Shown: one piece after another, positions 20,083 through 28,720 of the stretch
Position numbering within the stretch: the first letter of the stretch is position 1
How the letters are laid out: the number at the start of each line of letters is the position of its first letter
Assembly: GCA_963787375.1 (NCBI GenBank)
Contig: CAWBCR010000027.1
Span: 1-64,000 of the forward strand
DNA length: 64,000 nucleotides
Origin: CAWBCR01 sp963787375
GTDB taxonomy: Bacteria > Chloroflexota > Anaerolineae > Aggregatilineales > UBA3940
Direction: 5' to 3'
Made by a program: the position numbers and the translations under genes
The notes under the pieces: model-generated
What the model was told of the DNA's origin: nothing
What the model saw: only the letters and a program-made list of their open reading frames with translations
Databases searched by the model: none

Positions 20083-20163
20083 GTGGTTTTGACCTGAGAG
20101 TGCCACAGGCCCAGGCGGGCGAGGTTGGCACTGGGATGAGCCGCCGGAAGCGTACGGACCAGA

Positions 20164-20778
20164 TCAGGGGATGGCTGTTGGTTTCGCGGCGTCTTGATAG
20201 GAAAGCAGGTCTCTTACGTAGCTGTCGATCAGCGTATCGGTCAGCACCCCATACTGCTCGGCGCGGATTATCCCATCGGCGTCGACCCAGATCGTCGTCG
20301 GAAAGACGCGCACCTGGTAAAGGTCGCCGATGCTGCCGTCCGGGTCGAGCACGGCTGTGAAGGTCAGGCCGAGGCTGTCGAGAAAGGCCTGCACATCGGA
20401 AGGGCTCTCGCCAGCGTCGACGGCCACGATGGCCAGACCCTGATCGGCATAGCGCACGCTGGCAGCCTGGAGCGCCGGCATTTCGACCTGGCACGGCGCG
20501 CACCACGTCGCCCAGAAATTGATTGCCACTGGATGGCCGCGCAGACTGCTCAATGTCACCTGCTTGCCGCCGGGGGTCATTCCCGTGAAATCGGGCGCGG
20601 GTTTGCCCGGTGCAATGGTATCTGGCACCGGCGTCGGTACCCCGCCGACAATCGCCGCCGCCCCGCGTGAGGGGTTTAGCAACGTCAGCCCGGCCATCAC
20701 CACACCGGCGACTAGGCCCAGCCCGATTAGAATGGGCAGCGCTATGCTGCCACCCTGTTTCTGTGATTGTTCGCTCAT
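20164..20778 (-). CDS. Membrane-anchored TlpA/ResA-like thioredoxin
   Basis: 204 aa. One N-terminal membrane helix (about residues 12-34) anchors an extracytoplasmic AhpC/TSA-type thioredoxin domain with the redox motif WCAPC (Cys93, Cys96), the preceding VAINFWAT strand, and a cis-Pro loop (VFPTT). Such proteins keep cysteines reduced for cytochrome c maturation or other exported proteins. ATG 20778 is chosen since AGGGG stands nine bases upstream; ATG 20787 is too close to it. It is the last gene of a unit with the TolB-like and TIGR03943 genes; the stop of the TolB-like gene lies 22 bases before it. Confidence 0.88.
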   Translation of the reverse strand: MSEQSQKQGGSIALPILIGLGLVAGVVMAGLTLLNPSRGAAAIVGGVPTPVPDTIAPGKPAPDFTGMTPGGKQVTLSSLRGHPVAINFWATWCAPCQVEMPALQAASVRYADQGLAIVAVDAGESPSDVQAFLDSLGLTFTAVLDPDGSIGDLYQVRVFPTTIWVDADGIIRAEQYGVLTDTLIDSYVRDLLSYQDAAKPTAIP

Positions 20779-20799
20779 CACGTTCATCCCCTGCCCAAT

Positions 20800-22144
20800 T
20801 CAGGGCAGCCACTCAGCTCCAGTGGCATCGCTGGCCAGCCTGGTAAGCCTGCCGGTCGAAACCTCGTAAACCCAGACTTCCGCAGTCATCGCGTTCAGAT
20901 CAAAGCGTTGCACCAGCAGCCGGGCACCGGATGGGCTCCAGCGGAAGCGCGTGTTATTGTACGCAGCATCACTGGTGATCTGCGCCACCTGGCCGGTCTG
21001 GTGATCAGACAGCATCATCTGGCTGCCAAAGCCCTGCGAGCGGTCCAGACGCCGGCTGGTGAACGCCACCCAGCGCCCATCCGGCGACCATTCCGGCGAC
21101 TGGTCCTCCTGGGCATCCGCGCGCAGCGGGCTGAGTCCGCCACCGGGGGTCAAGGTCGGCCATCCATACCTGCGGGTAGAACTGCGGCCCCACCTCGCGG
21201 ATGTCGGCATAGGCCATCCTGCTGCCATCCGGCGCAAAAGATCCGACTTCTCCCATGCTGCTTGGGATCTGCTGCTGTTGGCCCGTCGCAAGGGTCAGCA
21301 CCTGGATAGCCTGCACGTTGGCGTCATAGAACGCCAGCCGGCTTCCGTCCGGACTCCACACGGGCGACAGGCCCAGCACCTGCTGATCCTCAAACACCGC
21401 CGACATGCTGCCGCTCGCCACGTCAAACAGCCAGATACGGCTGGGGCCGGGCTTACCGCCCGACGGCGCTTCCTGCCGCTCAAAGGCGATCAGCTTGCCA
21501 TCCGGCGACCACGCCGGCTGCCCGCACAGTCCGGGACCGCAGTGCGTGATCTGCCGCAGGTTCTTGCCGCTGGCGTCGATCAGCCAGATGTCGGAAAGCT
21601 GGTCCTTGTCGAGCAAGGTCATTGCGATCTGCGAGCCGTCAGCGCTGGGCGCGAAGTCAACCACGCCATACTGCGCGGTGTACAGCTTCTGCGGCTGGCC
21701 ACCGTCAGGAAGCAGCCACAGGCCGGGAGCATCACCGCTGGCCGGCGACAAATATAGCACGCTCGGCGCGCGCGGCGTGAATGACCAGCTTTGCGCGTGC
21801 GTCAGGCGGCGTCCGGCGGCGCTCTGTGCGCCCGGCGCGAACGTCGCTGTATAAGTCTGGCCGGGCACGAAGGCCGGTTCGGGCGTGAAGATGAACGTGT
21901 TACCGTCCCAGCGCGTTGTGCCGTCAATGGTGGGCGAGAGACTGAAGCTGGCTTCGACGCTGGCCGTATCCATCGGCGAGGAGAATGCCACCCGGATGGC
22001 AGCCGTGGCCGGCGGTTGGCTGCCGTCCTGCGGCGATCGGCTGACCACGCCGAGCCCTGCGTGCTCGCCCAGTGCGATCACGCCGCCGGTCACGGCGATC
22101 AGCCCGGCGATGGTCGCCAGCACAATGGTGTCAAAGCGGCTCAT
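20800..22144 (-). CDS. Membrane-anchored Big_5/TolB-like beta-propeller protein, frameshifted
   Basis: About 448 aa when joined. An N-terminal membrane helix (residues 7-27) is followed by an Ig-like Big_5 domain (VAFSSPMDTASVEASFSL, about 45-120) and a WD40/TolB-type propeller with at least five PAWSPDGKLIAF-like repeats (including SPVWSPDGSRLAF and SPEWSPDGRWVAF). The frame changes near 21150 by one extra base; the last blades continue to 20800. It sits between TIGR03943 and TlpA genes and is probably an extracytoplasmic protein of unknown ligand. It has no enzymatic domain. Confidence 0.8.
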
Positions 22145-22150
22145 AGGCGG

Positions 22151-22900
22151 TCAGGGGTACAGGTACGGCTGCTCAAGCGGTTGGACGGGCGTCACGTCGG
22201 CAGCGATCAGCACCGGCAGCCCGGCGTCGGCCAGCTTACCCGCCTCAAACGCACCGGTCACGCGCACCCACGAACTCGCCGCCAGCCCCGCCGCATCTGC
22301 CGACTGCACTACCACGCCGATGGCCGTCGCGTCGGCCACGCAGCAGGTGATGGCGAAGCGGGCCACCATGAACTGATCGGGCGCGAAGCGCGGGTCACGA
22401 TAGACAAAGCCGACCACGTCGGCATGTTGGCCATCCAGCGCTGCAGGGTCCGAGTTGGCGCTCATCGCGCGGGCCCAGTCCAGCACGGTCCGCGAACCGG
22501 GCGCAACGGACAGCAGCATGCCCCGCTCGTCGGCGGACACGGCGTAGTCAGTCGATACGCCGCGATTCGTCGCCGCGCCAGCGCCCAGAGGTTTCGCGGG
22601 GACCAGCACGCCCAATGCCAGGGGTAGCGCGACAATCGCCAGCGGCCACAGCGACGCGGTGGAGTGCTCATGCTCGTGCGCGTGATCGGCATCATGATCC
22701 TGCGCAGTGTTACCGCGCGGCAGATTGAAGCTGCCAGCCAACGTGATCAGGATCGCCGCCGCGACCGGCACCAGCCAGCTAAAACGCGGCCCGATGTAAT
22801 AGAACAGCGTCCCTGAGTACAGCTTCTGCGCGAAAAAGATTGCCATCAACACCAGGATCACCGGTTTGAGGCGGTTGACAAGGCGCGCGTCGAGTCTCAT
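22151..22900 (-). CDS. TIGR03943 family (DUF1980) membrane protein
   Basis: 249 aa. Two N-terminal membrane helices, a His/Asp-rich loop (QDHDADHAHEHEHS), a third helix, and an outer C-terminal domain with GFVYRDPRFAPDQFMVARFAITCC, the family signature that ends in a Cys pair. Family members normally stand next to a DUF318-type permease and are called permease subunits; no such permease is nearby. The His-rich loop suggests metal binding. ATG 22900 overlaps the stop of a 29-codon hydrophobic ORF upstream (ATGA). Seven bases separate its stop from the TolB-like gene. Confidence 0.84.
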   Translation of the reverse strand: MRLDARLVNRLKPVILVLMAIFFAQKLYSGTLFYYIGPRFSWLVPVAAAILITLAGSFNLPRGNTAQDHDADHAHEHEHSTASLWPLAIVALPLALGVLVPAKPLGAGAATNRGVSTDYAVSADERGMLLSVAPGSRTVLDWARAMSANSDPAALDGQHADVVGFVYRDPRFAPDQFMVARFAITCCVADATAIGVVVQSADAAGLAASSWVRVTGAFEAGKLADAGLPVLIAADVTPVQPLEQPYLYP

Positions 22901-22986
22901 CGGCGGACCTTTGCTTTGCAGGCTGCCGTCCATATCAGGTGCACGCCCACGCAAACCATCACGAAGCTGAAGAACTGATCAACCAT
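22897..22986 (-). CDS. 29-aa hydrophobic micro-ORF coupled to TIGR03943 gene
   Basis: Encodes M-V-D-Q-F-F-S-F-V-M-V-C-V-G-V-H-L-I-W-T then a basic tail ending KAKVRR. It reads as a single membrane helix with positive residues inside. Its TGA overlaps the ATG of the TIGR03943 gene (ATGA), and a TATAAT box lies 56 bases upstream, so it would be the first cistron of the unit. The ribosome site is weak (AGG). It could be a real membrane micropeptide, a leader for translational coupling, or the relic of a lost permease. Confidence 0.5.
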   Translation of the reverse strand: MVDQFFSFVMVCVGVHLIWTAACKAKVRR

Positions 22987-23041
22987 CTCGATTAGCCTGT
23001 CTCACTTACCATACCCCGCGCCAGCCGATCAGGCGAACCAG

Positions 23042-23047
23042 ATTATA
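23042..23047 (-). promoter_or_regulatory. -10 box for micro-ORF/TIGR03943/TolB-like/TlpA unit
   Basis: Perfect TATAAT on the minus strand. A TTGACG lies upstream at 23061-23066 but only 13 bases away, too near for a standard -35. Confidence 0.5.
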
Positions 23048-23187
23048 GCGACACGCCGGGCGTCAAGCCACCGCACACGTGGACTGATGGCTGAGCGGGG
23101 CATCGGCCAGGTGGGCAGGTTGGTTATCAGCCACCCGCTGCACGGAGAATCCGCCTGTCCGCCGACGCACTCCAGCGCGCAGAGCCG

Positions 23188-23210
23188 TATACTGTGTAAA
23201 CAACTTACAC
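23188..23210 (+). promoter_or_regulatory. Candidate -10 box and operator of HEAT-repeat gene
   Basis: TATACT (23188-23193) is directly followed by GTGTAA-N5-TTACAC (23194-23210), a perfect 6-bp inverted repeat lying where a transcript would start. The placement is typical of repressor operators. The -35 is poor. Confidence 0.4.
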
Positions 23211-23230
23211 TTGTGGGGTGGGGCATCAGC

Positions 23231-24094
23231 ATGATCGGCGTTAGCACCAAACAACAGAAGCTCAGGCAGATTGGACGCGCCAGCCAGTTCCGAAATCAGG
23301 CTGCAGTCCCGATGCTGCGCAGGTCGCTGAAAAGTGCCGATCCCGACATCCGCTGCGCAGCCGCCAAAGCCATCGCCCGGCTGCGTGCCGGTAGCGCCGC
23401 ACCCGATCTGCTGCCGCTCCTCGATGATCCGCAGCAAGACGTGCGCATGATGGCTGTCCAGGCACTGGGCTGGCTGCGCGACCCATCGGCGATCCCTGCC
23501 CTGCAAGATGCCCTCCGCGACTCCAGCAGCGAGGTGCGCATGGTCACCGTCATGGCGCTGGGGTGGATAAAGGACGAACGTGCCATTCCTGCCCTGGTGC
23601 AGGCGATGGCCGATCCTACCGTCGGGCAGACAGCAGTCGACACCGTGTCCGAATGGGGCGACGCTGCAATACCTGCCCTGCTGGTCGCGCTGCAGGGCTC
23701 CGTCCAGCCTGTCCGCGAGGCGGCGAGCCAGCTCCTCATGGACATTGGTCAGGCAGCAGTGCCCGCGCTCCTCCAGGTGATGTGGAACAGTCAGGGCAGC
23801 CTGCCACTCACAGCCGCAACCATACTGAGCGGCCTTGGCGACGCGGCAGTGCCCGATCTGCTGGCAGCGGTTACATCGCCCCACGCGGATACGCATGTGC
23901 GGCGCGTTGCGGTGCTGGCGCTGGCAGCTATCGCAAGCCCGGCGGTTGTCACTGCGATGCGCGAAATGCTGCGCGGGCCGCAGCCGGAGTTCAGGGTGCT
24001 CGCGGCGGAAGTCTTGAGCAACATCGGCGAACCCGCCCAGATCACTCCGCCACCGGCTGTCGTGCGCTCACCCGCCTCCGACCACCGTGACTGA
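23231..24094 (+). CDS. HEAT-repeat protein (PBS lyase-type repeats)
   Basis: 287 aa made almost wholly of about eight helical HEAT repeats (ADPDIRCAAAKAIARLRAG, DDPQQDVRMMAVQALGWLRD, DSSSEVRMVTVMALGWIKD and so on). No catalytic residues, signal peptide or membrane helix. Such proteins act as scaffolds or as partners for pigment-protein or phycobilin-like lyases; here no pigment gene is adjacent. I start at ATG 23231, preceded by GGGGTGGGGC and lying downstream of a TATACT box. The gene is followed by an IS element. A second, unrelated HEAT protein lies at 58754-59440. Confidence 0.84.
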   Translation: MIGVSTKQQKLRQIGRASQFRNQAAVPMLRRSLKSADPDIRCAAAKAIARLRAGSAAPDLLPLLDDPQQDVRMMAVQALGWLRDPSAIPALQDALRDSSSEVRMVTVMALGWIKDERAIPALVQAMADPTVGQTAVDTVSEWGDAAIPALLVALQGSVQPVREAASQLLMDIGQAAVPALLQVMWNSQGSLPLTAATILSGLGDAAVPDLLAAVTSPHADTHVRRVAVLALAAIASPAVVTAMREMLRGPQPEFRVLAAEVLSNIGEPAQITPPPAVVRSPASDHRD

Positions 24095-24161
24095 TTCTGT
24101 GCACGGCCGATGGACAGCCCCGATCACGCAACTCCTGATAGCCGCGACCCTGGTTCGCGCG

Positions 24162-24170
24162 TCCGGCAGC
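24162..24170. repeat. Left target-site duplication of ISAs1-type element
   Basis: TCCGGCAGC, repeated exactly at 25392-25400 directly outside the other end of the element. Confidence 0.85.
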
Positions 24171-25391
24171 CAGGGCGTTATCGTTTTCCGATAGGACAGG
24201 TGACGAGTTGTAGCGCTCTGTCGGGGTGGGCAGCGAAGGAGCGCAAGGAACGGGCGATGTGGTCATAGCCATTGAGCCGCAGCAGGGAGAGAGCCAGGTT
24301 GCGGAACAGCGCCATCAGGTGATGAGTGCGTCCCGTGCGTAACTGACAATGGTCTTCGTCCAGGATGACATCTTTGACCCAGTGCAGCTTGTTCTCAATC
24401 GTCCAGTGCTGCTGGATGAAGGTGAGCAGCGCCGCCGCGTCAGCCTGGTCAGGCGCCAGCGAGGTGATGCCGTACAGGGTCTGTTCCTGAACCTCGCCGG
24501 TCGAGAGGCGAACGAAGCGACGGGTCAGCTTGAAGGTTTGTGCCAGCCCTTTCCAGTCCAGATAGTCGTTGAGAACAGTGGTGGTTTCGAGGCAGCGGAT
24601 GGCCAGCCGGTCATGCCCCTTCTCGACCCGCTGGGCGGTGTGGTTGGCCTCTTCATACGGAGCGGGCTCCTCGGCAAACCACTCCGCAATAGCCTCTTTG
24701 GTAGCAGGCTGATTGCCTTTCACCGGCAGCACATAGTCTCCGCCTTCGTCCACGATGGTTGCCGCGACATCCTTCTGGGTGAGTAAGCCATCAGTGGTCA
24801 CCACGCGCCTCTTCAGAGCCAGGTTCAGCAGCATGGGTTTCATCATCCCGATTTCATTGGTATGGTCATCCACCGCCCACTGCCCGACGACCGCTCCCAG
24901 CCCATGAACGACCGCGCTCAGCAGGTGGCTGTTGCAGGCGCCCATCTTCTGGCTCACGCGCAGCGTCTTGCCATCAATGCTCAGCCCCAGTCGCTCCCCC
25001 TCTTCGGGTGTCAGCAGCCCTTCTATCCACCGCCGCACTTTCTCCTCTACCATGTCGACATCCACCAGCCGCAGCACCCGGTACCAACTGGCCTGGGCCG
25101 GGTAGCCATGCTCATTGAACCCCAGTCGCTCCGCGTACTCCTCCCCATAGTTCGGCCCCCATTCCGCAATCGCCTTGAGGCTCTGGTACCCGCACAACAC
25201 CCCGACGACCATCAGGGTGAGCATTGCACTCAGTGGGTAGCGTTTCCCTTGCGCGTGGCGCGGATCGGGAATCTCTGCCAGAATCTCAACCAGTGGCGGC
25301 CCTTGTGTCGTCATCGATAACCTCGCTTTCTGGAAGTTCGTCGCTTACCAGTCGCGAGGTTATCCCATTCCCCGAAAACGATAAAGCCCTG
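24171..25391 (-). mobile_element. Complete ISAs1-family insertion sequence
   Basis: 1221-bp element bounded by 20-bp inverted repeats (24171-24190 and 25372-25391) that match at 18 of 20 positions (CAGGGC-x-TTATCGTTTTC-x-G). It carries one transposase gene that fills it, and is flanked by identical 9-bp copies of TCCGGCAGC, within the 8-10 bp reported for the family. The intact ORF and perfect target duplication point to a recent insertion. It lies between the HEAT-repeat gene and the rplY promoter, ending 18 bases before the rplY -35 box. Confidence 0.93.
24178..25314 (-). CDS. ISAs1-family DDE transposase
   Basis: 378 aa. The N-terminal DDE_Tnp_1-associated domain (IPDPRHAQGKRYPLSAMLTL) is followed by the transposase domain with the catalytic aspartate in LSIDGKTLR, a second in VVTTDGLLTQ, and the C-terminal glutamate region HWTIENKLHWVKDVILDED. 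The full length is typical of the family, and there is no frameshift. Its stop lies inside the left inverted repeat. Confidence 0.95.
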   Translation of the reverse strand: MTTQGPPLVEILAEIPDPRHAQGKRYPLSAMLTLMVVGVLCGYQSLKAIAEWGPNYGEEYAERLGFNEHGYPAQASWYRVLRLVDVDMVEEKVRRWIEGLLTPEEGERLGLSIDGKTLRVSQKMGACNSHLLSAVVHGLGAVVGQWAVDDHTNEIGMMKPMLLNLALKRRVVTTDGLLTQKDVAATIVDEGGDYVLPVKGNQPATKEAIAEWFAEEPAPYEEANHTAQRVEKGHDRLAIRCLETTTVLNDYLDWKGLAQTFKLTRRFVRLSTGEVQEQTLYGITSLAPDQADAAALLTFIQQHWTIENKLHWVKDVILDEDHCQLRTGRTHHLMALFRNLALSLLRLNGYDHIARSLRSFAAHPDRALQLVTCPIGKR

Positions 25392-25400
25392 TCCGGCAGC
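25392..25400. repeat. Right target-site duplication of ISAs1-type element
   Basis: TCCGGCAGC, identical to 24162-24170. Confidence 0.85.
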
Positions 25401-25409
25401 AATTCGCTA

Positions 25410-25438
25410 TTGACGCTCCTCACCTGGCCCGGTACAAT
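25410..25438 (+). promoter_or_regulatory. Promoter of rplY
   Basis: TTGACG (25410-25415), a 17-base spacer, then TACAAT (25433-25438). It is followed by a leader of about 165 nt. Confidence 0.8.
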
Positions 25439-25509
25439 ATCTTGCTGCGGGGCGCACCGCCCGATGCCCGCCAGCGGTGGGCAAGGACGACTGGCCCGCT
25501 TGTTTGTGT

Positions 25510-25601
25510 AATGACCAGGACGACGCTCCGCCGTGCCCGCATTTGCGGGTCAGGCAGGCCCGCTCGAAATGGGCCGACATGCCCCGGCGGTCATTGAGGA
25601 G
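25510..25601 (+). ncRNA. Structured mRNA leader of rplY (candidate ribosomal-protein leader)
   Basis: Pairings visible by eye: AATGA (25510-25514) with TCATT (25591-25595), CCGCCG (25528-25533) with CGGCGG (25585-25590), and two hairpins inside, CCCGC-ATTT-GCGGG (25536-25549) and GGCCC-N9-GGGCC (25557-25575). This makes a three-way junction that ends right at the GAGGAG ribosome site (25596-25601). Such a fold could let L25 or another factor block translation. A 28-codon ORF from ATG 25511 covers the same bases and is a competing explanation. Confidence 0.5.
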
Positions 25602-25609
25602 ATAGCGAC

Positions 25610-26270
25610 ATGAGTACCGAATACATCATTGGAGGCCACCCGGCGCGAAGTGATCGGCAAACACGTGCGCCACATGCGCCGTGAGGGGAAAATTCCCGCC
25701 ATAATCTATGGGCCAGACAACGACCCGCTGCCGATCACCCTCGACGGGCGCGAGCTGCGGCATGTGCTCACCCAGGCTGGCGGCACCCAGTTGATCAGCA
25801 TCAATGTCGGCAGCGAGAAGATTCCATCACTGGCACGTGAAGTCCAGCGTGACCCGCTCGGCGGCGCGATGCTCCACGTCGACTTCTACCGTGTGGCGAT
25901 GGACCGCCTGATCCGTGCTGACGTGCCGATTGTGCTTGTCAACGAGTCTCCGGCAGTTGCCAGTGGGCTAGCGGTGCTCAACCATTTGCTGAACACCGTC
26001 GAGTTGGAAACGCTGCCAGCAAATATCCCGCCGCAAATCGTCGTCGACATCTCGCTGCTGAAAGAGGTCGGCGCGCAGTTGCTGGTCAAGGACCTGGTGC
26101 TGCCAGAAGGCGTCACCGTGCGCACAGACCCGGATGAACCTGTCGTCAAGCTCGACTACCCCGAGATGGTCGAAGAGGAAGAGGAAGCAGAAGAAGAGGT
26201 CCTCTTTGGCGAAGGCCCCTCGGAGCCGGAAGTCCTCAGCGAGCGCAAGCACGAGGAAGAGGAAGAGTAG
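25610..26270 (+). CDS. rplY: 50S ribosomal protein L25 (Ctc-type), frameshifted at the start
   Basis: About 219 aa. ATG 25610 with GAGGAG nine bases upstream gives MSTEYI; one extra base near 25626-25629 then throws the frame, and the rest reads LEATRREVIGKHVR onwards. The N-terminal domain (to about residue 95) binds 5S rRNA in the ribosome, and the C-terminal TL5/Ctc-type beta domain follows. The protein ends in a long acidic tail, with runs of Glu from about residue 185. Without repair the annotated start would fall on TTG 25629 and lose the first residues. A terminator follows. Confidence 0.92.
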
Positions 26271-26293
26271 CCACTCCTGTTGGGAACACAATG

Positions 26294-26319
26294 AGGCCGG
26301 GCACAGTGCCCGGCCTTTT
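26294..26319 (+). terminator. Intrinsic terminator after rplY
   Basis: Perfect 10-bp stem (26294-26303 with 26307-26316), CAG loop, then TTT. Confidence 0.88.
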
Positions 26320-26343
26320 GCATTGTCGTGAAGGTCAGCCAAT

Positions 26344-27024
26344 TCACTGCGCTTTGATCACCGTCCCGCAGTAGGAACATACGACGCTCACGTCGTCTAC
26401 CCATTCAACTTCGTCGGGGCGGACCGGCCCCCCGCACGATGGACACTTGCCCGGCAGCCGCGCCGACGCCTCGCGGCGGCTGATCGCCGGGTCCGAGTTC
26501 GGCAAGCTGGAGACCCATTCGCGCCAGTTGTTCCGAGAATTCCGCGCGCAGGGCTTGAGCTTCCTGGCGATATCCCTGCGTCTCCAGGCTGCTGACGGCG
26601 TGACGCATCAGGCGAGTCACCTGGGCAAGTTCGCCAGGCCTGCAGGCCCAACCTGACGGCCTGGCGGTAAGCCTCACGCGCGAGATCGATCCGGCCAGCC
26701 TGCAAATTAGGCCTGCGCCGCGCGCGCCGAAAGGTACGACGCCCGCAGCGGCGCGTCCATCTGCGCTGCCTGCGCCGCGATTCGCGCGAAGATCTCGGCG
26801 GCTTTGAGCGGCTCACCCGATTCCATGTACTGGTTAGCGCGCGCCAGGTCCTGTCGCGCCTCATCGATCAGGGGCGCGGGGCGCGGAGCCATCGCCCGGC
26901 CAAGGCCCATGCCAAGCCCCATCCCCAGCAGCATGCCGCCTGCGCCCATTCGGCGCGGGCCGAAACCCCTGCGCGGTCCGAGCGGTCTCATAGGCCCCAT
27001 CATCCCGCGGAAGCGTCCTCGCAT
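26344..27024 (-). CDS. Zinc-ribbon protein with Gly/Met-rich N-terminus and TPR-like helices, frameshifted three times
   Basis: About 225 aa when joined. ATG 27024 has AGGAG eight bases upstream. An Arg/Gly/Met-rich stretch contains a possible glycine-zipper segment (MLLGMGLGMGLG), followed by TPR-like helices (ARANQYMESGEPLKAAEIFAR, AGRIDLAREAYRQAV) and a C-terminal zinc ribbon, CPSCGG and CSYCG. Frames change near 26700, 26645 and 26510, each curable by deleting one base, so the gene looks like three short fragments if left uncorrected. It may scaffold a membrane-associated assembly; no function is known. Confidence 0.68.
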
Positions 27025-27132
27025 CGCCTGCACTCCTACTAAACCAACGCTGAATATCACCAGGATGATAGCGCGCTATCGCTCATGATCCGGCGTACAG
27101 ATTGCAAAATCCGCGTAAACTGAGACACACAG

Positions 27133-28672
27133 CTACGGCGCTGCGGTCGGCGTGGGCTGCGGCGCAGTCTGAGCCGCCTGCGGCAGGTTGACAAACACGC
27201 CAAACGTGCCGGTGGTGTCGGCGTAGTTCCAGATCGTCAGCGCATACCTGCCCGTCTGTGGTAGCTCCAGCCGGTCGATGGCCGGGTTCTTGCCAACGCT
27301 GTCGTCCCGCGTGACCAGCAGATAGCCATCCGGAGTGTAGAGATCGAAGCCCAGATCGAGGCCGGTACTGCTGGTGGCGTGCGCGTCGATACCGATTAAT
27401 TCGCCAATCTGGCCGTCGAACTGGAAGGTCAGCACCGTGCCCGGCCCGGCGACCTCGCCGGCGCGCCCGCCCTTGCTGCCGGGCACGATCGTCCCACCCT
27501 GATCCAGGTCGTAGCTGCTGGTAGTCTGGATGAGGTACTGGATGGAACCGCTGGCACCCAGCGTCTCGAATTCGAGTTGATACTGCCCGTCTCGCGGGAA
27601 CTGCAACAGGGTCAGCGTTTCCGGCTGATCGGGCCCGTCCTGGTTGACGGTCACCAGGCGGTTGCCGTAGGCATCGTAGACCGTGATCTGCGGGTCGACG
27701 CCCGAGTCGGCTGGGCGCGCCTCGACCGCAATCGCGTCGAGCGCCCTACCCTGCAGGGTCAGCCACGTGCTGCGGCGCGGCGTGCCTTCAAGCTGGAGCG
27801 TCGTGCGCGAGCCGACCACCGCCTCGCCGCCGCCGGTCGACGGGCTGATCACGACCTTGTAGTCGCCAACGTGTTCGTCGAAATTACTGACAACCAGCGT
27901 ATAGGTGCCAGTCTGCGATGGCATGAAGTTCCACAGGTAAGGGTCTTTGCCCACGTTGTCGTCGCGCGCCGCGAGCATCGCGCCGTCTGGGCCGTACAGC
28001 TCGAACTGGAGATCCAGGTCCGGTGTCAGCGCGACGGCAGACAGGTCGAAGCGCTGGCCGCGCTGCACAGGGAGCCGGAAGGTGTGGTAGCTGGCCGGGT
28101 GGGTCATCCTGCCGCGCAGCTCCTGGTCCATCGAGGTGAACACCCCGCCGCCTTCCATGTCGGCAGGGTCGAGCCAGTAAACCGACACGCCGATCTGCCC
28201 GCTGCCTCGCGCTCCGCCGACGCCAAGCTGATAGAAGCCATCTGCCGGGAACTGGAACTGGCCGATAACCTCGGGCTGGCCCACACGGCCCGAGTTCGGC
28301 AAAGGCCAGCCGGTCACCCTGGCTGTTGTCGATCTCAATCACCGGGTCGATGTCACCCGACAAAACAATCGCCTCGACCCGCACCGGGAACTGCGCCTGC
28401 CCTTGCAGCGGGTAGATCGACATCGCGTCCGCAACCACGTCTACACGGAAATGGTCGACGAGCTGCGGGCCGGTAGGCTGCGCGGTAGGGGTCAGATCGG
28501 CGCCGGCCGGATCGGTCTGGGTACCGACCGGGGCCAGAGTTGGCCATGGCGTGGACGTAGCCGACGGCGTCGACGCGGCATCTGAGGGTACCGCTGCCCG
28601 GCAGGCGGCAAGAGTCAGCCCGGCGCACAGCGCCAGGCTGAGAAGAAGGGTTCGATTGACGTTCAGCCTCAT
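27133..28672 (-). CDS. Lipoprotein with PPC-type beta domains, frameshifted
   Basis: About 513 aa when joined. It begins with a lipoprotein signal (LTLAAC, Cys near residue 24), a Thr/Pro-rich spacer, then three or four pre-peptidase C-terminal (PPC)-like beta modules, recognisable by repeats such as GRYALTIWNY and GTYTLVVSNF, each preceded by a LDLGFDLYTPDG-like strand. The frame changes near 28275-28295 by one extra base. It is probably an extracellular structural or binding protein. It follows a similar lipoprotein on the same strand; the two have the same layout and may be ancient duplicates. Confidence 0.8.
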
Positions 28673-28720
28673 ACCAGCACGATGCTGCATATCACTTCAG
28701 GGACAGGTGCGTCCCGCCGG

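Noticed and set aside
23061..23066. TTGACG as -35 of the micro-ORF promoter
   Set aside because: It lies only 13 bases from the TATAAT, outside the usable range.
25511..25597. 28-codon ORF in the rplY leader as a leader peptide
   Set aside because: No ribosome site precedes it and the same bases form a compact paired structure, so I prefer an RNA element; kept as an alternative.
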